A DNA stretch of 64,000 bases from Cyclobacteriaceae bacterium (GTDB lineage Bacteria > Bacteroidota > Bacteroidia > Cytophagales > Cyclobacteriaceae): NCBI GenBank assembly GCA_016787665.1, contig JAEUUC010000008.1, forward strand, positions 1-64,000, written 5' to 3'. A program made the position numbers and the translations under genes. Below the pieces are notes generated by a model, which was given only the letters and a program-made list of their open reading frames with translations, did not search any database and had not been told where the DNA came from. Positions 34,930 to 44,114 of the stretch are shown in pieces (position 1 is the stretch's first letter; the number at the start of each line of letters is the position of its first letter).

Positions 34930-35607
34930 TTATCCGCCCAGGGCCATAGTCAACGATACCAGGAGCACACCAATGAGTGTATAGGCAAGTGCCGTTAGCA
35001 GGCGCTTGAAACCAGCATAACCCGCGAGCAGGTATCCTCCAATGAACAACAAGAGCAAGGCAACACCATTGGAGACACGCATGGCGATGTCAAGGTGGTC
35101 AAATATTGAAAAGGGAATGGCCACCGGCAACGTGCAGAGAAATACCAACAAGAAAATCTGCAGGCCTGCCCAGATGTCAACGCCTGTAATCAGGTTACGG
35201 TGGGAGGGAATCGGGATTTTTTTGATCCGTTCAGAGAGCGTAGTCAGCTCCTGGTCCGTCATCAGGCCGGCAATGCCGGGTTGGATTTCGTTTTTCAGAA
35301 TTTGACAGGTCTCGGATGGGATTTTTGATTCATGAAGTTGTTTGATTACCGAGAGTGCATGGCCCCGCTCGATGGCCACATTCATCAGGTACATGATCGC
35401 GTCAACCAAGCCCCAGGCCACATTACATCCGAGGGCTGCCCACAACAGTTGACGAACATCCTCCCGCGTGTCCGTGCCAGCGCTGATGGCCCCGGTAAAC
35501 GTGAGTACCATGATCAGGCCAAACAATACTTCGGCAATCCGATCAACCGGGTTGAGGATGCCCGCTTCCTTGACCTTTGATTTCCAATAGTTATCCGTGT
35601 GTTTCAT
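34930..35607 (-). CDS. VIT1/CCC1-like membrane transporter
   Basis: The 225-residue protein has the VIT-family N-terminus (NPVDRIAEVLFGLIMVLTFTGAIS) followed by GCNVAWGLVDAIMYLM, a linker and three C-terminal helices. Eukaryotic relatives move Fe2+ or Mn2+ into vacuoles; bacterial forms are mostly uncharacterised. The segment between the second and third helix (about 80-140) is hydrophilic, where some relatives carry a metal-binding domain, but I see no clear cluster of metal ligands here. It overlaps the Cax gene by 4 bp, so translation is probably coupled. Confidence 0.85.
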   Translation of the reverse strand: MKHTDNYWKSKVKEAGILNPVDRIAEVLFGLIMVLTFTGAISAGTDTREDVRQLLWAALGCNVAWGLVDAIMYLMNVAIERGHALSVIKQLHESKIPSETCQILKNEIQPGIAGLMTDQELTTLSERIKKIPIPSHRNLITGVDIWAGLQIFLLVFLCTLPVAIPFSIFDHLDIAMRVSNGVALLLLFIGGYLLAGYAGFKRLLTALAYTLIGVLLVSLTMALGG

Positions 35608-36686
35608 GTGGTGGGGAAGAAATACAGCATCATAGCCATGAGCAGGTAAACTAAAATCAACTGAACGCCTTTATACCAATTCGATCGTCCATCCCCGGCA
35701 ACCATGGCAGCCAGGACTACTGCAAGAAACAGCGCCACGATGAGTGGCCGCGAGAAGGAGAGATTCATTTGTCCGGGCCCCACGAATAAACTCATGATGA
35801 CCAGTACGGGGGCAACAAAAAGGGCAATCTGAATCGAACTGCCCAGGGCAATTCCAATGCTCAAGTCCATTTTGTTTTTCGCTGCCATTGAAATCGCAGA
35901 GATACTCTCGGCCGCACCGCCCACAACCGCTAAAAAGATCATGCCGATGAATACATTTGACATACCCAGTACCTGACCGGTTTCTTCCGCAGCGCCCACC
36001 AGTATTTCGCTCATGAAGGCTGCCAGCAAGGAGGCCACCACCAGGGAGATCAGTGCCCGGGTGATCGACCATTTCTCTTCGTGTTCCTCTTCTTGTTTAG
36101 CGCCTTCACTCTTGAAAAAATCAGCGTGGGTCTTGATCATGAAAAACAGGTAGAGCACGTATCCGGTAAGGAGTACAATAGCGAGGTAAATGTTCAGCAT
36201 GTTTTCATTCGCGATGGCCGGTTTTTCAGCCGTCAGGGTATGAAAGCCGCTGGGTACGGTCAAACTAATCACTGCTATGAGCATCATGGAACTGTACACC
36301 CGAATGCTGGTAACGTTGTAATCCTGGTTATGATATTTGATACCGCCCACCAGAAAGGAGGCTCCGGTGGCCAGCAACAGGTTGGCCAGAATAGCTCCGG
36401 CCAGCGAAGCGAGCACCATCGTATGCAAACCCGCTTTCAGGGCGACCACCGCAATGATCAACTCCGGCAAATTGCCGAAGGTAGCATTCAGCAAACCACC
36501 CACAGCATCACCCGTGTACCTGGCCAGATGTTCAGTGGAACTTCCGATTAGCCGCGCGATGGGAATGATGGAAAGAGCCGCGGAAAAAAATATCAGGGGT
36601 GCCGAGGTGTCCATTTCTTCCAGTACGATCGATATCGGAATGAAAGCAAAAAGCCAGTGAATTCCGGGTGTTAGTAGCTTTTTCAA
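35604..36686 (-). CDS. Ca2+/H+ antiporter (Cax/ChaA family)
   Basis: The 360-residue protein has 11 predicted helices and the two inverted alpha-repeats of cation/Ca2+ exchangers: GGLLNATFGNLPELIIAVVALKAG in the N-terminal half and VGGAAESISAISMAAKNKMDLSIGIALGSSIQIALF in the C-terminal half. An acidic/Lys-rich stretch (EGAKQEEEHEEKW) separates the halves. It exports Ca2+ against the proton gradient. It is first in the Cax-VIT-barrel unit. Confidence 0.93.
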   Translation of the reverse strand: MKKLLTPGIHWLFAFIPISIVLEEMDTSAPLIFFSAALSIIPIARLIGSSTEHLARYTGDAVGGLLNATFGNLPELIIAVVALKAGLHTMVLASLAGAILANLLLATGASFLVGGIKYHNQDYNVTSIRVYSSMMLIAVISLTVPSGFHTLTAEKPAIANENMLNIYLAIVLLTGYVLYLFFMIKTHADFFKSEGAKQEEEHEEKWSITRALISLVVASLLAAFMSEILVGAAEETGQVLGMSNVFIGMIFLAVVGGAAESISAISMAAKNKMDLSIGIALGSSIQIALFVAPVLVIMSLFVGPGQMNLSFSRPLIVALFLAVVLAAMVAGDGRSNWYKGVQLILVYLLMAMMLYFFPTT

Positions 36687-37037
36687 TGTCTTGTGTTTAG
36701 TTGTTTTCCAGGGAGTTGGGTGGCAGCAGTTTCAGGTTGATCGTGAAGAAAAAACATCCCCACAAACCCCAAGTCACTTTGGCAAACGAGTTTTATCGTT
36801 TTCATGAAACCACTTGATGATTTTAGACGGACCAGTTTATTTCTGACGGAGGCAGCAGTCGCGTTTCATGTCTAAGTAAACCTACTGAGATTCGCCTGCA
36901 GTTTCAAATCTGACGAACTGATTTTTGTCATACCGACCGGTTCAAAGTTTATTTAGATTTGGCACCGGTAGAAAGGAGTACGAGTTGATGATTCAAGAGA
37001 TAGTCGAATCAGGGTTCGGCAAATTCACACGACACGG
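36687..37037. promoter_or_regulatory. Divergent control region with operator and promoter box for the DUF1704 gene
   Basis: This 351-bp region separates the leftward Cax unit from the rightward DUF1704 gene and has no coding frame of its own. It holds ACCG-AC-CGGT (36932-36941), matching the operator layout near hyaA, and the exact -7 box TAGATTTG (36954-36961) just 13 bp later. An operator so close upstream of a -7 box could block polymerase binding. The -7 box is 76 bp from the ATG, so a leader is implied. Confidence 0.45.
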
Positions 37038-38315
37038 ATGAGCAATCAACAGAAGATAGTGGAACTGGATACCGCGCTGGTTGATGCCTCCCGAAAAATT
37101 AAAGTGCTGAACACCTTGAGCTGGCCTCCGGGCGTGGAAGAGAAATTTCTTGTCGGTTGGCGACAGGGCCGGGCCCGATTACCACAAGTTACCATCAAAC
37201 CTCCGGACATTCAGGCAAACATTGATGCGTTGGACGCCATTGCCTTGCGGTGTGATCAGGAAGATCCGGCAGAAAAATTTCTTTTCGAAACGGCAGGGAG
37301 CTATGCGCAAGCCGGCCGCATGCTGATGAAGGTCGGTACAATCGATTTTACACGTCATTCGATCGGGATTTATGGACGTCCCGATGCCATGTACAAGCTC
37401 CAGGGCTTGACGGGGGTAGATGGTGCCAGGTTTTTTTTGGACGTGACGGATAAGTTAGTTGGAAACCCAAACATACAACCTCCCGAGCCGGATGTTTCGG
37501 CTATTGATTTTGCCGGATGGCTAAAGAGCAAGGTGGATGAGTTTTTTTTTGATGACAAGGTGGAGGTGCTGCTTGATGAACGCATCTCATCGAAGGCATT
37601 GGCCGGGGCAAAGCGAATACGTGTACGAAGCAATGCTATTTTTTCTCAGTTGGACAAAGATCAACTCCTCGCTCACGAAGCTTTTGTTCATACGGCCACG
37701 CAGCTCAACGGCAGAAAGCAGAAGAACCTTCGATCGCTTGGGCTTGGCGCACCCCGCACGACCCGAACTCAGGAGGGCATTGCCGTGTTAGCCGAGTTGG
37801 TGACCAATTCGATTGATCTGGCTCGCTTGCGGAGGGTTGCGCTTCGGGTTATTGCGGTCGCGATGGCCTTAGATGGTGCGGATTTTATTGACTTGTTCAC
37901 GTTTTTCCGTGATGCCGGACAGTCCGATGAGGAATCCGTGAAATCGGCACAGCGTATTTTCCGGGGTGGTGCGGTAAAAGGAGGTGTTGTGTTTACGAAG
38001 GACGCGGTGTATTTGCAAGGGCTCCTGGAGGTACACACATTTTTGCGCATTGCGATACGTGACAATCGACCGGACCTGGTTCGCAACCTTTTTGCAGGCC
38101 GGTTAACGATGGCGGATGCCTTGCGCCTGAATCCACTATTTGAGAGCGGGTGGTTGGCTCCTCCCCAATACATACCTGCCTGGGCATCGGATTTGACGCG
38201 GCTGGCTGCAATGATGGCTTATTCGGCATTCGTTACTAAGGTTGATTTGGATAAGGTCTATTTGGACCGGGCTATTGAAATGGAAGATGAAATCAAACAA
38301 CTGGCGAAACCCTAA
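37038..38315 (+). CDS. DUF1704 / QEGLA-motif protein (MATCAP-like putative metallopeptidase)
   Basis: The 425-residue protein matches the family called flavohemoglobin expression-modulating QEGLA motif protein. It has HEAFVH (HExxxH, about residue 212) and TQEGIAVLAEL (about residue 238). Eukaryotic relatives with HExxxH (MATCAP/TMCP) are tyrosine carboxypeptidases acting on tubulin; bacterial substrates are unknown. No signal peptide is seen, so it should act in the cytoplasm. It lies about 100 bp before the RND operon, in the same direction, but the leaderless gap and no shared promoter leave their link uncertain. Confidence 0.85.
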   Translation: MSNQQKIVELDTALVDASRKIKVLNTLSWPPGVEEKFLVGWRQGRARLPQVTIKPPDIQANIDALDAIALRCDQEDPAEKFLFETAGSYAQAGRMLMKVGTIDFTRHSIGIYGRPDAMYKLQGLTGVDGARFFLDVTDKLVGNPNIQPPEPDVSAIDFAGWLKSKVDEFFFDDKVEVLLDERISSKALAGAKRIRVRSNAIFSQLDKDQLLAHEAFVHTATQLNGRKQKNLRSLGLGAPRTTRTQEGIAVLAELVTNSIDLARLRRVALRVIAVAMALDGADFIDLFTFFRDAGQSDEESVKSAQRIFRGGAVKGGVVFTKDAVYLQGLLEVHTFLRIAIRDNRPDLVRNLFAGRLTMADALRLNPLFESGWLAPPQYIPAWASDLTRLAAMMAYSAFVTKVDLDKVYLDRAIEMEDEIKQLAKP

Positions 38316-38422
38316 AAAAATCCGGAATGGCTGAAGACCGAATTTACTTATATTTGGCTCAATGCTCATGTAGGTCATTGGTGCATCGGAAACAAACTAC
38401 TCACGAATAATTTTTGGAGCTC

Positions 38423-39571
38423 ATGAAAATATTTTTCCGCGACAGTAAGGTACACGTTGTAATGGTTTTAATGGCGAGCAGTTGCTTAACCAGTTGCAAA
38501 AGGACAGAAGTACCGGTATTGCCGCCAGCTAAGGTCAATGTAATCAAAGCCGTGCAGCAGGACGTTCCCTTGCACGAAGACTTCGTTGCGCAGGTTTACG
38601 GCCAGTCCGATGTTGACATTCGTTCGCGGTCCGAAGGGTGGGTTACCTCGGTAAATTTTAAAGAAGGGTCGATGGTGAAAAAGGGGGATCTACTGTATGT
38701 GATTGACGATGTTCAATACCAGACGCGGGTAGACCGGGAGGCAAGCGCACTCACCAGCGCCCAAACTGAACTTGTGCGAGCACAAAACGAACTCAGCCGC
38801 GTGAAGCCTCTGGCTGAAATGAACGCCTTAAGCAAGAAAGACCTTGACAATGCCACGGCTTCGTTTGAGGCCGCGAAGGCACACGTGCGGGCGGCCGAGG
38901 CTTCGCTTCAGAACGCAAAAATTGAATTGGGTTATACACGAGTTTATGCACCGTTCAACGGCATCGTAGGTATTTCGAATGTGCGCGTGGGAGATTATAC
39001 CAGTCGCGCAGGGTCAAATTCAATCCTCACCACGATCTCCAGCATTGGAGCCGTGCGTGTTCGTTTTCAGATTAGTGAGCGCGAATACCTTCGGATCTCG
39101 AAACTCAGTCAGTCGGAGCGGCAAAACTTACGGTATGTTAAACTCGTTTTGGCTGATGGTTCCATTTATCCGGAACAGGGCGAAGTGAACTTTGCTGACC
39201 GGGAAATTGACCCCTCCACCGGGACATTGACCATTGAGGCTTCATTCCCCAACCCGACCGGATTGTTGCGGCCTGGCCTGTATGTAAAGGCACGCGTGTT
39301 GGTGAGCACTTTTCCTAAAGCAGTTCTTGTACCGCAGCGAGCTGTAATGCAGTTGCAAACTTTGTCGCAGGTGTTTACCGTTACCGATTCCAGTACGCTC
39401 AAGGCCCGGGTGGTGGAGGTGGGTGCCAAAATCAATGATGCCTGGATCATCACCAAGGGGCTGGAGCCAGGGGAACGCGTGGCGGTCATCGGCACGGCTG
39501 CTATTACCCCGAACTCAAAAATTGAAGTTGTGGAAATGGCATGGCCAGAAAAAAATCAGCAACCCCAGTAA
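38423..39571 (+). CDS. RND efflux periplasmic adaptor (membrane fusion protein), lipoprotein
   Basis: The 382-residue adaptor joins the inner-membrane pump to the outer-membrane channel. It starts MKIFFRDSKV with lipobox LTSC at residues 22-25. The ATG at 38423 has a GGAG 7 bp upstream, and is preferred to a TTG at 38414. The order is typical: beta-barrel/lipoyl start (SEGWVTSVNFKEGSMVKKGDLLYVIDD), coiled-coil hairpin (about 90-160, ALTSAQTELVRAQNELSRVK), second lipoyl (VYAPFNGIVGISNVRVGDY), then beta-barrel and membrane-proximal parts. It is the first gene of a three-gene operon. Confidence 0.95.
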   Translation: MKIFFRDSKVHVVMVLMASSCLTSCKRTEVPVLPPAKVNVIKAVQQDVPLHEDFVAQVYGQSDVDIRSRSEGWVTSVNFKEGSMVKKGDLLYVIDDVQYQTRVDREASALTSAQTELVRAQNELSRVKPLAEMNALSKKDLDNATASFEAAKAHVRAAEASLQNAKIELGYTRVYAPFNGIVGISNVRVGDYTSRAGSNSILTTISSIGAVRVRFQISEREYLRISKLSQSERQNLRYVKLVLADGSIYPEQGEVNFADREIDPSTGTLTIEASFPNPTGLLRPGLYVKARVLVSTFPKAVLVPQRAVMQLQTLSQVFTVTDSSTLKARVVEVGAKINDAWIITKGLEPGERVAVIGTAAITPNSKIEVVEMAWPEKNQQPQ

Positions 39572-39592
39572 ACTGCCAACACTGCCGAATTT

Positions 39593-42500
39593 ATGAGTGA
39601 ATTTTTTATACGCAGGCCCATCGTGGCCATGGTTATTTCAATCCTGATGATCATTATGGGACTGATCACCCTTCGGGGCATTCCCATTTCGAAGTATCCT
39701 GACATCACCCCTCCGATGATCCAGATCACGACTTCATTCAACGGAGCGAATGCTGTGAATGTGGAGCAGGCGGTGGCCACACCTATTGAGCAGCAGGTTA
39801 ACGGTGTGGAACGGATGTTGTACATGAAGTCGACAAACGCGGCAGACGGCTCCATGACCCTCGCGGTATCATTCGAAGTTGGTACCGATCTGGACAATGC
39901 GAACATGCTTACGCAAAACCGGGTGTCGCAGGCCAATGCGCGAATGCCTTCAGAGGTGAAGGCCATGGGTGTCACCACGAAAAAATCGTTGGTTTTTCCA
40001 GTTATGCTGGTAGGACTTTCTTCCCCCAACGGTACGTATGATGGTGCTTTTCTTAATAACTACGCCAACATCAATATTGTCGACCAACTCAAGCGCCTGC
40101 AGGGCGTGGGCGATATCGCATTGTTTGGTGGTGCCGACTATGCCATGCGGGTGTGGCTGAAGCCCGAACAACTAACCAAGCTTGGCCTCACGGTAAATGA
40201 CGTAGCCAATGCTGTACGAAAGCAGAATGCCATTGCACCAGGTGGAAAATTTGGTGCGCCACCGTCACCCGCAGGCGTGGAATACACCTACACGGTAACC
40301 TTGCAGGAGCGATTGATTTCGGAGGAAGAATTTGGAAACATCATCATCAAAGCCGATAACGAAGGCGCCATTGTGCGGCTTAAAGACATAGCCCGAATTG
40401 AGTTAGGTCTGGAAAACTACAATTCAGCCAGCCGCTTGAATGGAAAAGCGGCCGCCACCATCGTAATCTATCAGATGCCGGGCTCAAATGCATTGGAAGT
40501 GGCGGCCCGCGTGGAGCAAACCATGAACGAACTGGCGGGTCGGTTTCCTGATGATTTGAAACACGACATTTCTCTGAACACCACGCGAGCGGTTTCCGTT
40601 GGTATCGAAGAAATTGTGCACACGCTTTTTGAAGCGGTAGTACTGGTGATTCTGGTGGTCTTCCTTTTCCTTCAAGATTGGCGGGCTACCCTTATTCCGC
40701 TGTTAACCGTACCCGTAAGTCTCATCGGCACATTCATCATCTTCCCTTTGCTTGGCTTTTCGGTGAACGTGTTGTCCCTGCTCGGATTGGTTCTGGCGAT
40801 TGGATTGGTCGTGGACGATGCCATCGTGGTGGTGGAGGCTGTGATTCACAACATCGAGCATGGTATGAATCCGCGCGAAGCAACCCAGAAGGCTATGAAA
40901 GAGGTGGGTGGGCCAGTGGTGGCCATTGCATTGATTCTGGCTGCCGTGTTTGTGCCAGTCGCGTTTGCGGGTGGTATCACCGGCAGGCTGTATCAGCAAT
41001 TTGCCATTACCATCGCGATCTCGGTTTTGTTTTCGGCCTTCAACGCACTCACGTTGAGCCCCGCACTGAGTGCTATTATTCTGAGACCGAAAAAAGAATC
41101 CAAAGGCTTGCTTCAGCGGTTCTTCAACGGGTTCAATCGCGTGTTCGACAAATTTACATTGGGCTACACCGGGGTTGCGGGTATCGTGGCACGGAAGTCA
41201 ATTCGTTCAGTACTTATCATGGTGGTTGTTTTGGTGTTCTCCGGTTTACTGGGCCGCGCGGTGCCGGGCGGATTCGTGCCGGAAGAGGATGAAGGGTATT
41301 ATCTCATCAACGTTCAATTGCCCGATGCATCTTCTCTGGAGCGGTCGGACGAGGTGGCCAAGAAAGTGGAAGCCATCCTCAGCAAAGTGGACGGCATCGA
41401 ATATAGTACCATGGTGCTGGGCTATAGCTTACTCACACAGTCATTCTCCACCAACAATGCGTTTGTGTTCGTTTCACTTAAACCATGGGAAGAACGAACC
41501 AAGACTGCAAAGCAATTAATAATGGAGACCAACCTGGCCTTTCGAAGCACCATTACGGAAGCCACGGCAATAGCCTTTGGCCCGCCCCCGATTGAGGGAT
41601 TGGGTACATCATCGGGTTTCACGCTGCAGTTGCAGGACCGCTCTGGAAACTCACCGGAATTTTTGGATGCCCAAACGCGGCAGTTTGTTGCTGCGGCTCA
41701 GAAGCGGCCGGAAATCGGAAGCATCTTTTCGTTGTATCGCGCCAACGTGCCTCAGAAGCGAATCGAAATTGATTATGACAAGGTTGAGAAGATGGGTATC
41801 GATCTCTCGGAAGTGACCAGCACCATCTCCACCTACCTTGGCAGTTCCTACGTTAACGACTTCAATCGATTTGGTCGGCAGTATCGTGTGTATGTGCAGG
41901 CGGAGGCCGAAGACCGTGTGCAGCCGCTTGATCTTGGTCGGTATTATGTGCGAAGCCGAAAGGGTGACATTGTGCCGCTCAATACGCTGGTGTATGTCCA
42001 GGACATTGCCGGTCCGTCCTATACGAATCGATTCAATATGTACCGATCGGCCGAGATCTCAGGATCGCCACGGGATGGTTATAGCTCAGCCGATGCGCTG
42101 CGAGCTCTCGAGGAGGTAGCAGCAACTATGCCCAAAGAGATCGGGTATGCGTGGAGCAATATGAGTTACCAGGAAAAGGCTGCTGAAGGCACGGGGGGCA
42201 CTATGTTTTTGATGGCAATCGTTTTTGTATTTCTGATTCTGGCTGCCCAATACGAAAGCTGGAAACTGCCCTTCAGTGTATTGCTGGGCGTGCCTGCTGC
42301 GTTAATGGGTGCTTTCTTCGGACTCTGGTTGGGTGGATTGTGGAGCACCAGTTATGTCAATAACGTGTTTGCGCAAATTGGTTTGGTCATGCTAATCGGC
42401 CTCACCGCGAAAAATGCAATCCTGATCGTGGAGTTCGCTAAAATGTTGTACGAGCAGGGTAAACCCCTGTATGAGGCGGCACTGGAGGCAGCTAAACTTC

Positions 42501-42736
42501 GCCTTCGCCCCATCTTGATGACCTCATTTGCTTTCATGTTGGGCGTGGTGCCCTTGCTTACCGCTGAAGGTGCAGGAGCTGAGGCCCGTAAAGTAATGGG
42601 CATGGCTGTATTCATGGGGACCCTCATCGCCACCATAGTAGGCGTTGTTGTCGTGCCCGCCCTTTTTGTTTTTATTGAGAGTATCGGCAGCAAAAAGAAG
42701 CCGGCTTCCGAAACGTCCACCCAATCGGCACATTGA
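39593..42736 (+). CDS. RND multidrug efflux transporter (AcrB/MexB, HAE1 family)
   Basis: The 1047-residue inner-membrane pump has the full RND plan: TM1 at residues 10-28 and a large periplasmic loop. The TM4 proton-relay motif is GLVVDDAIVVVE and its signature loops include VEQAVATPIEQQVNGVERMLYMKSTN. The second half repeats the layout with GLTAKNAILIVEFA. Such pumps are proton-driven exporters of drugs, bile salts or solvents. Substrate cannot be told from sequence. The next gene begins two bases after its stop. Confidence 0.97.
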   Translation: MSEFFIRRPIVAMVISILMIIMGLITLRGIPISKYPDITPPMIQITTSFNGANAVNVEQAVATPIEQQVNGVERMLYMKSTNAADGSMTLAVSFEVGTDLDNANMLTQNRVSQANARMPSEVKAMGVTTKKSLVFPVMLVGLSSPNGTYDGAFLNNYANINIVDQLKRLQGVGDIALFGGADYAMRVWLKPEQLTKLGLTVNDVANAVRKQNAIAPGGKFGAPPSPAGVEYTYTVTLQERLISEEEFGNIIIKADNEGAIVRLKDIARIELGLENYNSASRLNGKAAATIVIYQMPGSNALEVAARVEQTMNELAGRFPDDLKHDISLNTTRAVSVGIEEIVHTLFEAVVLVILVVFLFLQDWRATLIPLLTVPVSLIGTFIIFPLLGFSVNVLSLLGLVLAIGLVVDDAIVVVEAVIHNIEHGMNPREATQKAMKEVGGPVVAIALILAAVFVPVAFAGGITGRLYQQFAITIAISVLFSAFNALTLSPALSAIILRPKKESKGLLQRFFNGFNRVFDKFTLGYTGVAGIVARKSIRSVLIMVVVLVFSGLLGRAVPGGFVPEEDEGYYLINVQLPDASSLERSDEVAKKVEAILSKVDGIEYSTMVLGYSLLTQSFSTNNAFVFVSLKPWEERTKTAKQLIMETNLAFRSTITEATAIAFGPPPIEGLGTSSGFTLQLQDRSGNSPEFLDAQTRQFVAAAQKRPEIGSIFSLYRANVPQKRIEIDYDKVEKMGIDLSEVTSTISTYLGSSYVNDFNRFGRQYRVYVQAEAEDRVQPLDLGRYYVRSRKGDIVPLNTLVYVQDIAGPSYTNRFNMYRSAEISGSPRDGYSSADALRALEEVAATMPKEIGYAWSNMSYQEKAAEGTGGTMFLMAIVFVFLILAAQYESWKLPFSVLLGVPAALMGAFFGLWLGGLWSTSYVNNVFAQIGLVMLIGLTAKNAILIVEFAKMLYEQGKPLYEAALEAAKLRLRPILMTSFAFMLGVVPLLTAEGAGAEARKVMGMAVFMGTLIATIVGVVVVPALFVFIESIGSKKKPASETSTQSAH

Positions 42737-42737
42737 T

Positions 42738-44114
42738 ATGAAGAGCGTTCTGTTAGGAATTGGAGTACTCGTGATGGTTACCAGTTGTATGGTGGGGCCG
42801 AAGTATTCGCGCCCGACCACGCCACAACCTGAAAAATATGTTCAGGCACCAACCACTTCCGATTCGATCACGAATCTGAAGTGGTGGGATGTATACCAGG
42901 ACACCACCTTGCAGCGTTTGATTCGCGGGGCAATCGAGGCTAACTACGATTTAAAGATTGCCATTGCCCGGGTTGACGAAGCCAAAGCGATTCTTGGATT
43001 TAATCAGGCCAACTTGTTTCCATTCCTCGACTACCGCGCCCAAGGCCGCGCCTCGGAGTTTCGCTCGTCTGCTTCGCAGGCTGGTGTAGGATTTCCCGGT
43101 AATTCTGTTTCACTACTGGGAAACGTCTCTTGGGAAATTGATATCTGGGGACGTCTGCGTCATGCGAACCGGGCAGCTTATGCAGAACTGGTCTCTACAG
43201 ACGAAACACGCAAGTCGGTTTACATCAGTTTGGTCGCTCAGGTGGCGGAGTTGTATTTCCAGCTACGGGGCCTGGATGAACGCCTGGCCATTACGCAGCG
43301 TACGTATGACACCCGGAAGGAATACCTGCGCATTATTGTGCTGCGCTTTGAAAAGGGTCAGGTGTCGGAGTTGGATAAGTTGCAGGCCGAACAAATTGCA
43401 GCAGCAGCCGAGTCGCAGTTGTATAGCCTGGAGCGTGCAATCATCATTACCGAAAACGCAATCAACGTTTTACTCGGGCGCACCTATGCCCCGATTACCC
43501 GCGGGTTGGAGAATGACGTGCAGAACCTGCCGGTTGATATTCCCAGCGGCTTGCCTTCGGAATTGCTGGAACGGAGGCCTGACATCCGGTCGGCTGAACA
43601 ACAATTGGTAGCTCAGACTGAGCGAGTCGGTGTTGCCGTGGCTATTCGTTTTCCTTCCCTGAGCCTTACCGGTTTTTTAGGTGTGGCCAGTCCCGAAGTA
43701 TCGAACCTTTTTTCGAGTGATGCTTTTGTGGGTTCTGTCACCGGCCAGCTGGCCGGCCCTATTTTTCGGTTTAACCAAAATAAACGCAGGGTTGAGGGCG
43801 AACGCGCCCGGCTGCAGCAAGTGGGGTTTGCCTACGAACGCACGGTGTTAAGCGCATTTGCAGAAGTGGAGAACTCACTGGCTGAGATTCGTACTTACCG
43901 CAATGAGTTTGCAGCCCGACAAACCCAGGTAACGGCAACGGAAAAGTCGCTGATGCTTTCCAAAGCACTCTACGACAATGGGTATACCTCGTTCCTGCAG
44001 GTGTTGGATGCCGAACGCGAGCTCTACAATTCGCAGTTTGAGAAATCCATTGCGTTGCAGAGTCAACTCATCTCAACTGTGCGCCTGTACAAAGCGCTTG
44101 GCGGTGGTTGGTAA
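42738..44114 (+). CDS. Outer-membrane efflux channel (OprM/NodT-type TolC family lipoprotein)
   Basis: The 458-residue channel completes the tripartite pump. The start at 42738, one base after the RND stop, gives a lipoprotein signal with VTSC at residue 17. An in-frame ATG at 42645 would lie inside the pump gene. OMF landmarks are WWDVYQDTTLQRLI, NVSWEIDIWGRLRHANRAAYAEL, ELLERRPDIRSAEQQL and DNGYTSFLQVLDAEREL. The final 42 bp overlap the convergent TetR gene, which is unusual for a drug pump and its likely regulator. Confidence 0.95.
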   Translation: MKSVLLGIGVLVMVTSCMVGPKYSRPTTPQPEKYVQAPTTSDSITNLKWWDVYQDTTLQRLIRGAIEANYDLKIAIARVDEAKAILGFNQANLFPFLDYRAQGRASEFRSSASQAGVGFPGNSVSLLGNVSWEIDIWGRLRHANRAAYAELVSTDETRKSVYISLVAQVAELYFQLRGLDERLAITQRTYDTRKEYLRIIVLRFEKGQVSELDKLQAEQIAAAAESQLYSLERAIIITENAINVLLGRTYAPITRGLENDVQNLPVDIPSGLPSELLERRPDIRSAEQQLVAQTERVGVAVAIRFPSLSLTGFLGVASPEVSNLFSSDAFVGSVTGQLAGPIFRFNQNKRRVEGERARLQQVGFAYERTVLSAFAEVENSLAEIRTYRNEFAARQTQVTATEKSLMLSKALYDNGYTSFLQVLDAERELYNSQFEKSIALQSQLISTVRLYKALGGGW

